Source: Amoebidium appalachense (Eukaryota > Ichthyosporea). Taken from it: DNA of 64,000 bases. The DNA lies in NCBI GenBank assembly GCA_963693365.1, contig CAVNZM010000008.1, positions 2,542,001 through 2,606,000 on the forward strand, in the 5' to 3' direction. Shown here in pieces: positions 1-23,869 of the stretch. How positions within the stretch are numbered: the first letter of the stretch is position 1; each line of letters opens with the position of its first letter. A program made the translations under genes and the position numbers. The notes under the pieces were generated by a model, which saw only the letters and a list, made by a program, of their open reading frames with translations, did no database searches and had not been told where the DNA came from.

Positions 1-319
1 TTTTTTTTTCTTTTCAAGTGGTGGCAGCGGGATTTTGGCAGCTTCCTTTTTTTTGTGTGTGTGGGGGGGGGGAGGAGGGGGAGGGGGGGAGGGGGGGGGG
101 GGGGGGGGGGGGGGCTATTGGGTGCTGTACAAGTACATTAGTGCATAGTATTAGTAAAATACGAAGAGGGTGGGAAGCTTTGACCAATAAGGTGATCCAT
201 GAATGGGGTAAAAATGATTAACAACAAAATTGTGTGACATAACAAAGGCATTAATAATTCATTTTTTCCACTTTTTTCTTTGGCTTAGAAATATTCAGCA
301 ATTGTCCTCCCTGCCCCCC

Positions 320-355
<36 letters not shown>

Positions 356-512
356 GTGACACCCGTGGTTGCACCCACACGCGCGCACACAAGAAACACA
401 CACACATATACCCGTGCATGCGCACATCTACACGACACAAAAGCACACACATCGTGGTTAAAATTATCAAACACAACCAGTCTTGAGTTTGAGTATGTTT
501 AAGGGGAAAGAA

Positions 513-552
<40 letters not shown>

Positions 553-1961
553 CACACACAAATTGTAAACCATTGACCCCACACGTGGACCCCGGGGGGG
601 GGGGGACAGTGCACTGTCACACGTGTACCGTCACACAGGCGCACTAGACACGTGTGTCGCTCTATCAAAACTCCAGGATTTGGTCCCCCCACAATCTAAT
701 TTTTACCGTTGGGCTAGCACACATTCACCGATGAAATTTCCACTCCATTTCCACACCACACATGAACTAATGCAAACACATGCAAAGCACACCTATGGCC
801 CACCTCAAGTAAGATGCTCCAGCGGCAAGCAATTAACCCTTGTTAAAAAGCAATCCAGAAAAATGCTTGGAAATGTAATACTATGCTGCAGTGTTCGTGT
901 GGTTTAAATTGGCTGCTCCTTCAAGTTGGCTTCTGTTTCTTCTTGAGGGGAGAAAGAATAAAAATCGTTCACCTGTCTATGCTTACATTACAGTGACAAA
1001 CTGATTGTCTGTATACTCGAAAGCTCTCTTGAACCATTCTTATCCCCGGGTTTTTCGTGAGCAGCTCATTAATGCTGTGTCCGACCTGTGAGTTTCAAAG
1101 TGATGCAAGGTCACGTGTATCATTTTGAGCTTGTTATCAATTCAGCCGAGCCAGACGTGCACGGGCCAAGATCTCTGGGCATTTTGCTTTCAAAATATGC
1201 CCGGTGTGGTACATGTGTATACATCTTTATTCTGATCCACTCGAATCATTTCTTGTGCTTAGCTTTCCACCTGGCCATATTACCCATTCCCTCCCTCCCC
1301 CCCTGGGGGAGGGAGGGAGGGATCCCTCCTTTTCAATGCCGTGGTGGAGGGATTTTCAGTTTACACAAACCTCATTTTTCAGATACTATTTTTCTTTTGA
1401 ATTTCTTTTGATTTTCTCTCAGTCAAAGGAGAGGAAAAAGATTTTCTCTCTTTCTTTTGAATGGGTTCTCCCCCCCCCCCCCCCCCCCCCCCTCCCCCCC
1501 CCCCCCCAAAAAAAAAAAAAAAAAAAAAAAAAAGGAAACACGATGAAGGTGCAATTTGTGAATGAGGCTGGGCCGAACACGATATTGTCAAAACAGTACA
1601 CCACAGCTGGGTCACGATCTAGCTTCTGCTGACAGCTCGAAATGTACATCAGCTATCCCGTACCACCCGACTGCTGGTGTGATCGCGTTTTCCGAAACAA
1701 AACACAGCTCTGGGTCTCAGAGCCGTCAAAAAAGGATTTGTTGGAAGAATACCCGTGTTGGGTGTTCATCTTTTACCTACTTTCAACTACACCAACCCTG
1801 CAAAATATACCCTGCTCACCTGTCTACCCACTGTGCCAACAGTCCTTCCGTTTACCACGGAGAACAAAAAAATTATACCTTATAGAAGTTCTCTTTTCAG
1901 CCCCACAAATCTTTAACGAAATTTCTTCCAACTCTTTGAATTTATCCGCACCAAACACCAC

Positions 1962-2142
1962 CATGACTCGTGCGACAGTCAACCAAACCAACATCCCCAA
2001 GTCGGGAATGTCCCCCGGACCCGTCAGCCCCTACCTTACAGTGGGCATAGTGGTGGGGGGCATTGGGTTCCTTTACTACCTCAAGCGCACCATGAACCAG
2101 GAAAACATCGAGAAGGGCCCCTCTCCACCCACCCACGTGTGA
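1962..2142 (+). CDS. small single-pass membrane protein, unknown
   Basis: A 59-residue ORF begins at an ATG in good initiation context (CACCACCATGA) and ends at TGA. A hydrophobic stretch (YLTVGIVVGGIGFLYYLKR) follows a short polar N-terminus, and the tail is hydrophilic. The size and layout resemble small mitochondrial inner-membrane subunits, but I recognise no family. It is codable as one exon and sits alone between homopolymer-rich stretches. It could be a chance ORF, though the mixed amino-acid composition contrasts with the low-complexity ORFs around it. Confidence 0.35.
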
Positions 2143-4560
2143 GAAAATCTGCATTGAGTTTCCGGTCCGTCCTCTTCAAGCGGCTTCCTTTTGGGAATGT
2201 CTAGAACCTTCGTACGGTCATTTCAAGTATCCATATTGATGTTGGAGTAGAGCCCTATGTGTATAGCAGGGCTCGGTTTTCACAAAGGAAATGGGTGTTT
2301 CTTTCTTTTTTTTTTTTTGTAGGTGATTGAGGGGGAGGGGAGAGGGGGGAGGGGGGGGGGGGGGGGGCTGGGGGTGGGGGGGGGGGGGGAGGGGGGGGGG
2401 GGGGGAGAGGGGGGGAAAGGGGGGGGGGGGGGGGGGGAGGGGGGAGAGGGGGGAGGGGGGATGGAACAGTCGCTGATGCATGGTGAAAGTGGAACGAGGA
2501 CGTTTTTACCACCCATTGAATTTTACTCCAGAAGGTGTAGTGTGAATCTAGGAGCTTGGGTAACACGTGGGAGTTGAAACCCGTTGGACGTATTGATAGG
2601 GATACGGTAGGTGTTATGCTTCAACCTTTCAGTCACAGGAAGTGTCATGGATCAACCAGGCAGGATTTGTGTGGTTTCAACCATTTAAGAATACGCGTGT
2701 TGTCCATTGAGTCTGTGGTGCAACCCACAACAAATGTGTGGCTGCACCTTCGAAGCAATGCTCGTCGTCTGATAATCCCCCCCTCCCCCCCCCTCTCTCC
2801 CTCCCTTCTGTAGTAAACTCCTACCCACCCCCGTCCACGAATAAACCCCCCTTCCCTTTCCTCACGCATGCGGGAGCGCCAATCATGACTGTTTCACGCA
2901 TGCACGTGCAGAAAAGTCAGGATCCCTCACAAACACATACACCGGAACCACGACCACTGACCATGTGTCCCTCCCCTCCCCCTCCCCTCTCCCCCCCCTC
3001 CCCCCCCCCTCCCCCTCCCCCCCCCCCCCCCCCCCCCCCCCCCCGTTCTCCCCTCCCTCAACCCCCTTCCCCGGGCCCCCCCGGCTCCATCCGGTATCCC
3101 CACGTGCGTGGGTCATTGGTTATACTTGCACCCTTTTTAAGCTACAACACAACAGTTACACGCTAAATTACTCAACTCTCCAGACTTGCTAGTCTACTGA
3201 AGCTATCCAAAGTCCCATTATACCACCAATTCCACTTCATGTATACAACTAGAAATGTATGAGTGGAATTCACGTCCAGGTTTGCTCCCTCACCTGAGTA
3301 ATGGCCTGAATGTTTTACAAAAATGTGCATGCTCAGTGAATTGCAAACTCCCATTGACCAGCACCTGCGCACATAACATACACACCCGCCCTACCCAGAC
3401 ACGCATGGAGGACACGGGCTCACACATGTGCAACAGTATTCGCACAAGCATACATGTGTGCCCAAAGGAGTTCTGCACAACTAGAAGATTTTTTCTTCAG
3501 GAGAGCCCGGAACTACATCAGCAAAGTCAATTACACACAAAAACGATGCCCGAATATACTATAGTGGTGTCGTATAACTCATGGGGGAAGGGAGGAGGGG
3601 GGAAGGGGAGAGGGGGAAGGGGGGAGGGGGGAGGGAGAGGGGGTAAGCACACCAGTGGTTAAAAATCATGTATGTAAAAACTGAACACACACAACAGAGT
3701 AGAGACCCGTCGAACCACAAGCGTGCGCGATTATTTATTTTCGATTATTTCACCGACGATTACTAACTTTAATCTATAGGTACTGCTGCTCATTCAACAC
3801 GAGACAAACACCGTCGATACATGTATTGACTTCCGTGTGTGGTGATGATTGGTGCTCGAATTAGAGGTAACGTTATGGATTTGCAATGTTTTTAGGAGGG
3901 CTATCCGCACCAGCTAAAAAAAAAAGAAAAATCCTGAGTTAGTTAAATTATCATAAAAACCTAACAACAGTGAACGATATTCCGGAACTAAATATCATAG
4001 GGGAGGCAACCCGAAAGATACCGAGTATTAGAGTGGATGTGTGGGCACTTAGCTACCCTGGTTCTACTATTGGGATAGAAGGCAAAGGGGAAAAAAGGGG
4101 TGGGAGGGGGTCTAATATCGGTGGGATCTAGCCGGATAGTTGTTTAAGGGCGCACAGGAAATGTTACCTTATTAGGAATGCGGCATAGATTGGAGAACAA
4201 AACTACAAACATAACCATACGTGAAATTACGATCATTGGATATTGCATAAACGGAAGTGTAAATATTCGTGCATGCAAAACCTACGTATCTATCTGTCTT
4301 TTGGAAAAGCTAAACTAAAAATTTCGAATTCTCGAAAGCCGCAATCCCTTTAACGTAACAAGTCTTCCTCCACCATCCAACCTTAAGGCCCACCACATGG
4401 CCCCCCCTTTCCCCCCTCCCCCCCCCCCCCCCCCCCCCCCTAATAGTCCACCGACCACCAACCACAAGGATACTGTGCTCTTGCATCCTCATTTCCATAT
4501 ATAGATATCCGATATCCGAATATCCGCGTGTTTCCATTCCCTTGATTACGTAATTTCAGG
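2143..4560. other. no gene recognised; homopolymer-rich spacer
   Basis: The stretch contains an interrupted poly-G tract (2327-2460), poly-C tracts near 2965-3045 and 4405-4440, and ordinary AT-richer sequence at 3660-4320. No ORF of normal composition or spliceable exon was recognised. It includes the 3' flank of the MscS gene, whose stop is at 4561. Confidence 0.5.
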
Positions 4561-17692
<13,132 letters not shown>

Positions 17693-20374
17693 CTGCTTTT
17701 GCTCATACACAGAAGGAAGACTGAAGGAGGAGGAATAAACTATGGATCAAGAGCTTTAAGAGAACGCGTCGTCAATATCGTAAATGTACTTGTTGCAAAA
17801 AAAAAAAAAAGGTGTTGCATTGTGGACAGACACTGTGATGATGCATGTGCCTGATGCAGCGCTCGTAGAACAAGGCTGTGGGCTGTGCGAAGGCACGCAG
17901 AGGGAGGGCAGAGAAATGCGGGCACAGTGGCTCATAAAGAGGAGAGGTGTTATCAAGTAAAACAGGACATTTTAAAGACCATATAGAAAGAGTAATAGAG
18001 AAAAAAAATAAAGATAATAAATTTCAAAAAAAAAGATACTAGAATCTTTTACCACAGCAAAATTCTTTTTTTCTAAAATAGCTTGAGTGTGACATAGACG
18101 CTCACTTGTTGTCCGCGAGTATTTCCAAATATATTAAATTGACTTTTGCATCGCTCACAACTCTATGACTGTGTGCCGCCGAGCTCCGAAGTTTGCAATA
18201 CCCCATATGATGCTCACTAAACTAAACCCTCAATTAATAGCAATATTGTTTTTCACAGTGATCAATAATTCTCTCATATACCTCGATGATTGTTTTGTGC
18301 AGTGAAGAATAGCCTGACACCAAAACATAAGCGGGTAAGTGGATTGAATGCTGGCCTTCTGGCACCTCTTAATTAGCGCGGTGACGCAGAAAAAGCTAGG
18401 AGTCGATTGATTGGATACCCATCACCTATGGTATGCTTGGATCACCTCGCAAAAGTTGCTAATCAAAGAAAAATATTTGTATAACTCTTTCACGGAATGT
18501 GTATTTAGGCAATAGTTTATATTATAAGCACTTTATATACTACAATATTAAAGTTACAAAATAATATGAGAGCATCACGTTCTTCCAAGTGGCACTCGAG
18601 CAGTAGATGTAGCAACTATTACTGGGTTTTAGTCACTTATTTGGATTGCCATAGCATACCTGAGCTGATCTTTCGCCAGCTGATGCACAGCTATTGGCTC
18701 CAGCTTTTAGATTTGAACCCAACCTGATTGGCTGTTTCAAACCATGTTGGTGCTCCTGCGTCCAATCAAAACCATACCCGGTACAGCCCTGTACAGGGAA
18801 ATACCGAACCCTGTAACCCGAAATAGGTTGGAGGCTTGGTGTGCTCTTTGAGCTGGCTTCATCATTGCATGCTGCTGCGGCCCTGCCCATGCACGGGCAT
18901 GTAACATAACATTATGATATCTTGCTGTGTGAAGCATTGGGAATAAGTGGTTTATTGATTGGCTAAGCTCACACACAAGGACAGGGGCGGATGCAAGCTT
19001 GCTGTACATGTGTGGAACAGTGAAACTGAGTGGTTGGTTGGTTGGCTAGACTTGCACACAAAGACAATTGCAAGGGCACACTTTTTTCCCGCGGCCAGGT
19101 CACTGCTGCAGCTCATGATCAGGGACACGCATGTACATGTAGGCAGACATGTATGTCACCGTACATGTACATGTGGGCCTGCCGTCTGGGTAGCTCGTCT
19201 CCATTCAATAGGATTGTAAGAATGAAGGCTTCAGTGAACTAGTAGTTGGAAGGGAGGCAGGGAGGGAGGGAGGGAGGGAGGGGGGGGGGGGGGGGGGGGG
19301 GTTACGGGGGGGGGTTGGGACCAGGGGAGAGGGGGGGAGGGGGGGAGGGGGGGGGGGGGGGGGGGGGCAGGGGTCCATGACCATACATGTGCCACAAATA
19401 TGTGCGTGGACCCGTGCATGCATGTACACAGTGTCATGTGAGTGAAGGTGTGCACAATAGTGGCAGCTGGAGGTAAGTTTTTTCTGGGTGTGGATCGCTG
19501 CTAGCGGCTGTGTGTGCGTGTGGCTCACCGGGCCTACTGGCCACATGTACAACCAGAAACCTTGTTTGTGTGCAGTGTGTTCATGCGTTCCTGACCCCAT
19601 TCGTGCTCCGTGCCGAGTAAAGCCGAGCTGTGCGCAATTGCTGTCCGACCCTGATTAACTGATGTTATTTACATTTTTTGCCATAATTAGACATCCCTGC
19701 CCCCTCCCCTCCCCCCCCTCCCCCCTCCCCCCCCCCCTCCCCCGTTGTTAGTATGTGTTCTTTCAACCTTTCTTTCTTCCTTTCATCCACACCCGCGAAA
19801 CAAGGCTTACTTAGTCGACTACACGAAACTTGCAAATGCCACTCCACCAAATGAATTCGATTGAATGGCATGAGAAAGACATATATCATAACATATGAAT
19901 GTGCTGCGTACATATACAGTTGTGAACATACCGCGGTGATGTGCTTGGCCAGATGATGGGGTTGGACGTGAATGGGCTTGTCTCTTTGCTTTGGTTGTTT
20001 GTTGGCGTGAATATACATCAGAATTTTGACTGTTGAATTGTACTTTATTCAATTCAATTCGTTGACATAAATTCAGTGTATGTATTTGGATTATTTCATA
20101 TATTAAGATTTCATATTCACATTTACAAGAGGACTATTACTTTACATCCGTGTAATTGCTATATCTAACAGAACTAACAGAACCATCTACAAATTGGACA
20201 TGAATAAACTTTCCTCTAAAAACTATTTACCTTCTCGAATGTATGACCAAGAAAAAACATCTTAAAAATATCATTGTCGCAGCCTAGCACCCCCCCCCCC
20301 CACACACACACACTACACACGAACCAGACAAACTTAAGTACAACACTACCCCCCCCCCCTGAACAACGCACGTT
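17693..20374. other. intergenic, no gene recognised
   Basis: AT-rich sequence separates the MscS gene from the virus-like cluster. It could hold the missing first exon(s) of the MscS gene. Poly-G tracts lie at about 19258-19310 and 19326-19368. I saw no ORF with protein-like composition. Confidence 0.45.
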
Positions 20375-21949
20375 TCAACACGACATGCAGACACTGGCAT
20401 CTTGTGTTGATCTGCGGGACCCAGACTGTTTGCGCCCACGGTTACGCCTCCCCCCCGCTGCCCTAGCCCTTTTCGGCCTGGGGACTACCTCAAGCGTCAC
20501 ACCCTCGACCGTCAGCGGCTTGATGCCCGGAAACTGGCGCTCCATCATGGCACGCAGGTTGCCGTAACCATGGGTCGCTAGAATGTGTGGCATGTTGTCA
20601 CCCATCCACATCTCCGTGTTGCTTATGACCGTGAACGCCTGGCGTGCCGTGATCTCCGTGCAGTAGCGGACAGGCGTGCCCCACGCCTCGGCACGCAGTT
20701 TGATGGCGTTCTGGATGGCACCGCGCGCTGTGAGCGTGTTTACAGTGCGCCGGGTGCACGCCACCAGCACGTCCACGTTGAGCACGCTGTTAGTGAACTC
20801 CTGCACCAGCTCAATGGCCCCCTTGGTCTCGCCGTTAAACAGCGCACCGACGATGCTGATGGGCAGGTTGCTCAGGCGTGCACGGAGGTGCGGGTAGCCG
20901 TTGAGCGTGGACTTGTCTGCATCGGTGGGGAGCACGCGTGGGTTGATGGTATTGGGATCGGAGTCGAACTGCTCCATCAGGGCTTGGTTGACACGGGAGC
21001 GCTCTGCAATGGTCTGGTTGGCCTGGGCAATGGTCTGGTTAGCCTGCGCCAGCATGAGGGACCTCTCGCGTAGCATGGTGTCCTTCTCGCGCATGGTGGC
21101 GTCGTAGACGGCGATCTGCTTTTCATAACCATCCTTCACAAGAGCAAGGGCCTGGGCCTGGCCTTCTTGCATTTCGGTGAAGGTGCGCTTGAGATCGCGA
21201 ATGGTGTTGTCCTTCTCCTCGATGATGGGCTTGACGGTGCTGTCAAAGAAGCTGCGCATGGCATCGAGGAAGCCGTTCGAAGGGTCCGCCCGGGCCGCAC
21301 GCACCTCGTCCATGTCGATGGCCATCTTGCTGGTGGTGGCCCCGTTGTAGTTGTCGCAGATGTCGATGACATCCGCCAGCACCGTGTAGTCGCCCGTGAA
21401 CATGCGCGAGAGCAGTGCGTCCGTGTGCACGGCAAAGTCGGTGGAGACGTAGCGGGCAAGCGCCGGGAACAGCGCGATGTGAACGAAGGTGCCGCGCAGG
21501 GCTGGGTCACCGGACTTCTTGTTGGCATTGGAGGTGTCGATGACGTCATCAACAGTCACGTGACGAGCGGTTCCAAAAGGAACCGCTCCTATTTCGGTCA
21601 CGTGACGAGCGGTTCCAAAAGGAACCGCTCCTGTTCCGTCTGACGATAGCTTCCTAAGGATCGCTTCGATGAGTTCATTGTGCTTGTTCTTCCACAGCAC
21701 CACCTTCTTCTCGGCCCCATCCCCCGCCTTCTCGGTGTTGTACTCGCGCCCCACGTTGCACAGCATGGTGCCGTTGAAGTAGACGTGCCCGTTGGGGTAG
21801 GTGGTGGTCACGGTCAGCACCTTGTCGCCGAAGTCCATGGCGGGCGGGGCGCGCACCTCCTTGAACGCAGGGTAGGCAGGGGTTGCCGGCTGTGGGGAAG
21901 CAGCGACCACCTCGTCCTTGGGCGCAGCGACGTTCATGTCGAACTCCAT
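20375..21949 (-). CDS. KilA-N domain protein with coiled coil and basic C-terminus (virus-like)
   Basis: Predicted DNA-binding protein of the KilA-N/anti-repressor class, 524 aa. KilA-N features span about residues 40-190: YFNGTMLCNVGREY, then the core LRGTFVHIALFPALARYVST, matching the usual 'GTYVHp.La..IA.W.s' pattern. A coiled coil follows (about 225-330; FDSTVKPIIEEKDNTIRDLK, with the duplicated phrase AQANQTI), then a conserved-looking C-terminal region and an Arg-rich end (KRARAAGGRRNRGRK). Start chosen at 21949: context CAAACATGG, with a TATA box (CTATATAAA) about 70 bp upstream; the in-frame ATG at 22009 lies only a few bases from the TATA box. The domain carries an in-frame 2 x 14-residue tandem insertion (GAVPFGTARHVT). 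KilA-N proteins of this kind are common in large DNA viruses and phages; an endogenous viral origin is inference. Confidence 0.82.
   Translation of the reverse strand: MEFDMNVAAPKDEVVAASPQPATPAYPAFKEVRAPPAMDFGDKVLTVTTTYPNGHVYFNGTMLCNVGREYNTEKAGDGAEKKVVLWKNKHNELIEAILRKLSSDGTGAVPFGTARHVTEIGAVPFGTARHVTVDDVIDTSNANKKSGDPALRGTFVHIALFPALARYVSTDFAVHTDALLSRMFTGDYTVLADVIDICDNYNGATTSKMAIDMDEVRAARADPSNGFLDAMRSFFDSTVKPIIEEKDNTIRDLKRTFTEMQEGQAQALALVKDGYEKQIAVYDATMREKDTMLRERSLMLAQANQTIAQANQTIAERSRVNQALMEQFDSDPNTINPRVLPTDADKSTLNGYPHLRARLSNLPISIVGALFNGETKGAIELVQEFTNSVLNVDVLVACTRRTVNTLTARGAIQNAIKLRAEAWGTPVRYCTEITARQAFTVISNTEMWMGDNMPHILATHGYGNLRAMMERQFPGIKPLTVEGVTLEVVPRPKRARAAGGRRNRGRKQSGSRRSTQDASVCMSC
21561..21640. 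repeat. in-frame 42-bp tandem repeat, each unit a perfect hairpin
   Basis: Two 42-bp units each contain a 10-bp perfect inverted repeat with an AAAA loop (21565-21588 and 21607-21630; arm GAGCGGTTCC), preceded by the palindrome TCACGTGA. Because 42 is a multiple of 3, the KilA-N reading frame stays open. Confidence 0.9.
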
Positions 21950-22148
21950 GTTTGCGTAGGTTGTTTGTTCGTTCGGTACTTGATAGCAGAATGAAGCATC
22001 CAGGCGCACATTGGGTTTATATAGTAGCGGGGTGGCTCACACAAAGAATCAGACACGCACTGAAATCCCTGGTCATGCGCCCTCCGCCCATTCGTTCCTT
22101 ACGTTCTCCAATCACAGCCAGTCTGTGCTTTCTGGAATTTTCCAGATT

Positions 22149-22336
22149 CCAGTGCGTAAGGTGGCGCTTATTCGCTGGCGCCCTTTTCCAACCTCATCCT
22201 ACCAAGAAATGACGATGCAACGCTTCGAGAACCTTCCTACTCCAGTGCGTAAGGTGGCGCTTGTTCGCTGTCGCCCTTTTCCAACCTCATCCTACCAAGA
22301 AATGACGATGCAACCCCTTCGCGAACCTTCCTACTC
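22149..22336. repeat. 93-bp tandem duplication between divergent genes
   Basis: Two near-identical copies start at 22149 and 22242 (CCAGTGCGTAAGGTGGCGCT). They lie between the KilA-N gene (minus) and the small membrane ORF (plus), in a position that could be a shared upstream region. Confidence 0.85.
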
Positions 22337-22394
22337 CCGCTCCCAAAACACACGTATGCAACCCGCAGAGGCCAAATAATCCCGCTGTGCATGC

Positions 22395-22601
22395 ATGGAG
22401 TCTGGCAACCGGGTCTGGACGGTGCTTCTGCTTGCGTTTATTGCCTACTCCGTGTGGAGGGAGCTGGGTGTTCCGGAAAATGACGACACCTTCTGGATCA
22501 GCAATGTGGAGGCCATGGCGCCTCGTGAGCCGGTCATCGACAACTCGAGCGGAAAGGAGGTCATCTTTCGCACCTACCGCTACCTGCCGCCGGGTACATA
22601 A
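22395..22601 (+). CDS. small membrane protein (68 aa), unknown
   Basis: The ORF starts MESGNRVWTVLLLAFIAYSV and is predicted to hold one N-terminal transmembrane helix, followed by a polar 45-residue tail. It lies close to the next plus-strand ORF (gap 92 bp) and divergent from the KilA-N gene, in a GC-rich, repeat-poor stretch unlike the host-gene introns. No family recognised. Compact spacing is consistent with a virus-derived block, which is inference. Confidence 0.5.
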   Translation: MESGNRVWTVLLLAFIAYSVWRELGVPENDDTFWISNVEAMAPREPVIDNSSGKEVIFRTYRYLPPGT

Positions 22602-22693
22602 GCGCGCGCTCGGCCGCTCAGTCGTCAGTCTGCACATCCGATGAAACCTGCAACATCAGCCGCAACAGCCGCGCTCCGAGCAGCAAGTTCAAC

Positions 22694-23050
22694 ATGGCCG
22701 CCCAAACTACTCCCGCGCCCTCGCTCAACACCCCCGGCTGCCCCCTCTTCGACTTCTCAACTCTACCACCGCTGCCGGACCTCCCCAGCCTGCCCGGCCT
22801 GGCCCCGCCGCCTGCTCTTCCACCCCTCTCGCTGACCGGCTTCGGCGAGGACCTCAAGCACGGGTCCTACCGCGACTACAAGGAGAGTCTGGAGGTCCTG
22901 TACCGCATCATGCAGCTGCAGGCCAGGCTGACTGCGCCACCCAAGGGGAAGCCCGAGAAGCGCGATGCCACCGAGGACGTCCGCCCGCCGCCCAGCAAGA
23001 AGCCCTCCAAGCGGGTCAAGCCTACACCTGTGGATGCTGATGCCAACTAG
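22694..23050 (+). CDS. proline-rich, basic-tailed small protein (118 aa), unknown
   Basis: The N-terminal half is rich in Pro and Leu (FDFSTLPPLPDLPSLPGLAP). The middle has a short amphipathic segment (SLEVLYRIMQLQARL), and the tail is Lys/Arg/Pro-rich (PPPSKKPSKRVKP), suggesting a nuclear or nucleic-acid-associated protein. A polyadenylation signal AATAAA lies at 23094-23099, 44 bp after the stop. No family recognised. Confidence 0.5.
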   Translation: MAAQTTPAPSLNTPGCPLFDFSTLPPLPDLPSLPGLAPPPALPPLSLTGFGEDLKHGSYRDYKESLEVLYRIMQLQARLTAPPKGKPEKRDATEDVRPPPSKKPSKRVKPTPVDADAN

Positions 23051-23093
23051 GACTGGTCCGGCGTCGAGTTTGTCAACTCGCGTCGGCATAGAA

Positions 23094-23099
23094 AATAAA
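23094..23099 (+). terminator. polyadenylation signal AATAAA
   Basis: AATAAA follows the 22694-23050 stop codon by 44 bp in sense orientation. Confidence 0.5.
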
Positions 23100-23154
23100 C
23101 GAGCGCTGAGCGCTCACAATAAGTGTGTGTGCAGAGTCTTTGTCCTAGCTGTCT

Positions 23155-23650
23155 CATGTGTGTGTGTGTGTGTGTGTGTGCGTGTGTGTATGTGTGTTTA
23201 AGTGTTGTGTGTGTGTGGGTGTGTGCGTGTGTGTGTGCGTGTGTGTATGTGTGTTTAAGTGTTGTGTGTGTGTGGGTGTGTGCGTGTGTGTGTGCGTGTG
23301 TATGTTTAAGTGTTGTGTGTGTGTGGGTGTGTGCATGTGTGTGTGCGCGTGTGTATGTGTGTGTGTGTGTGCGTGTGTGTGTGTTTGTGTGTATGTGTGT
23401 GTGTGGGTGTGTGTATGTGTGTTTAAGTGTTGTGTGTATGTGTGTATGTGCGTTTAAGTGTTGTGTGTGTGTGGGTGTGTGCATGTGTGTGTGCGCGTGT
23501 GTATGTGTGTGTGTGTGTATGTGTGTATGTGCGTTTAAGTGTTGTGTGTGTGTGGGTGTGTGCATGTGTGTGTGCGCGTGTGTATGTGTGTGTGTGTGTA
23601 TGTGTGTATGTGCGTTTAAGTGTTGTGTGTATGTCTGTGTATGTCTGTGT
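23155..23650. repeat. degenerate TG minisatellite with TTTAAGTGTTG marker
   Basis: About six irregular units of TGTGTG/TGCGTG separated by the marker GTTTAAGTGTTGTGTGT. No coding content despite long open frames in several phases. Confidence 0.85.
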
Positions 23651-23869
23651 TAACATAGTAACGCGCATTGGCCGCTCCCATTGCTCCCGTGTTTTTATAT
23701 TTTGCTGTGCTTTATTGTCGTTGCCTTTTACAACCATGGTTCTAGACCATATGCATGACCAAGAAAATTAAGCTTAACAAATATCATATCATTGTAGAAG
23801 CCATATGCATACAACTACATCAAAAAACGCATACTGTGCAACTGCCTTCCCCACAAAGGTGCATATCTC

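Noticed and set aside
20585-21643. Plus-strand ORFs opposite the KilA-N gene
   Set aside because: Antisense shadows of a GC-rich coding region; the minus frame carries the recognisable domain.
22007-22009. Upstream ATG as the KilA-N start
   Set aside because: It lies within a few bases of the TATA box, so it would be upstream of the likely transcript start; the ATG at 21949 has the better context.
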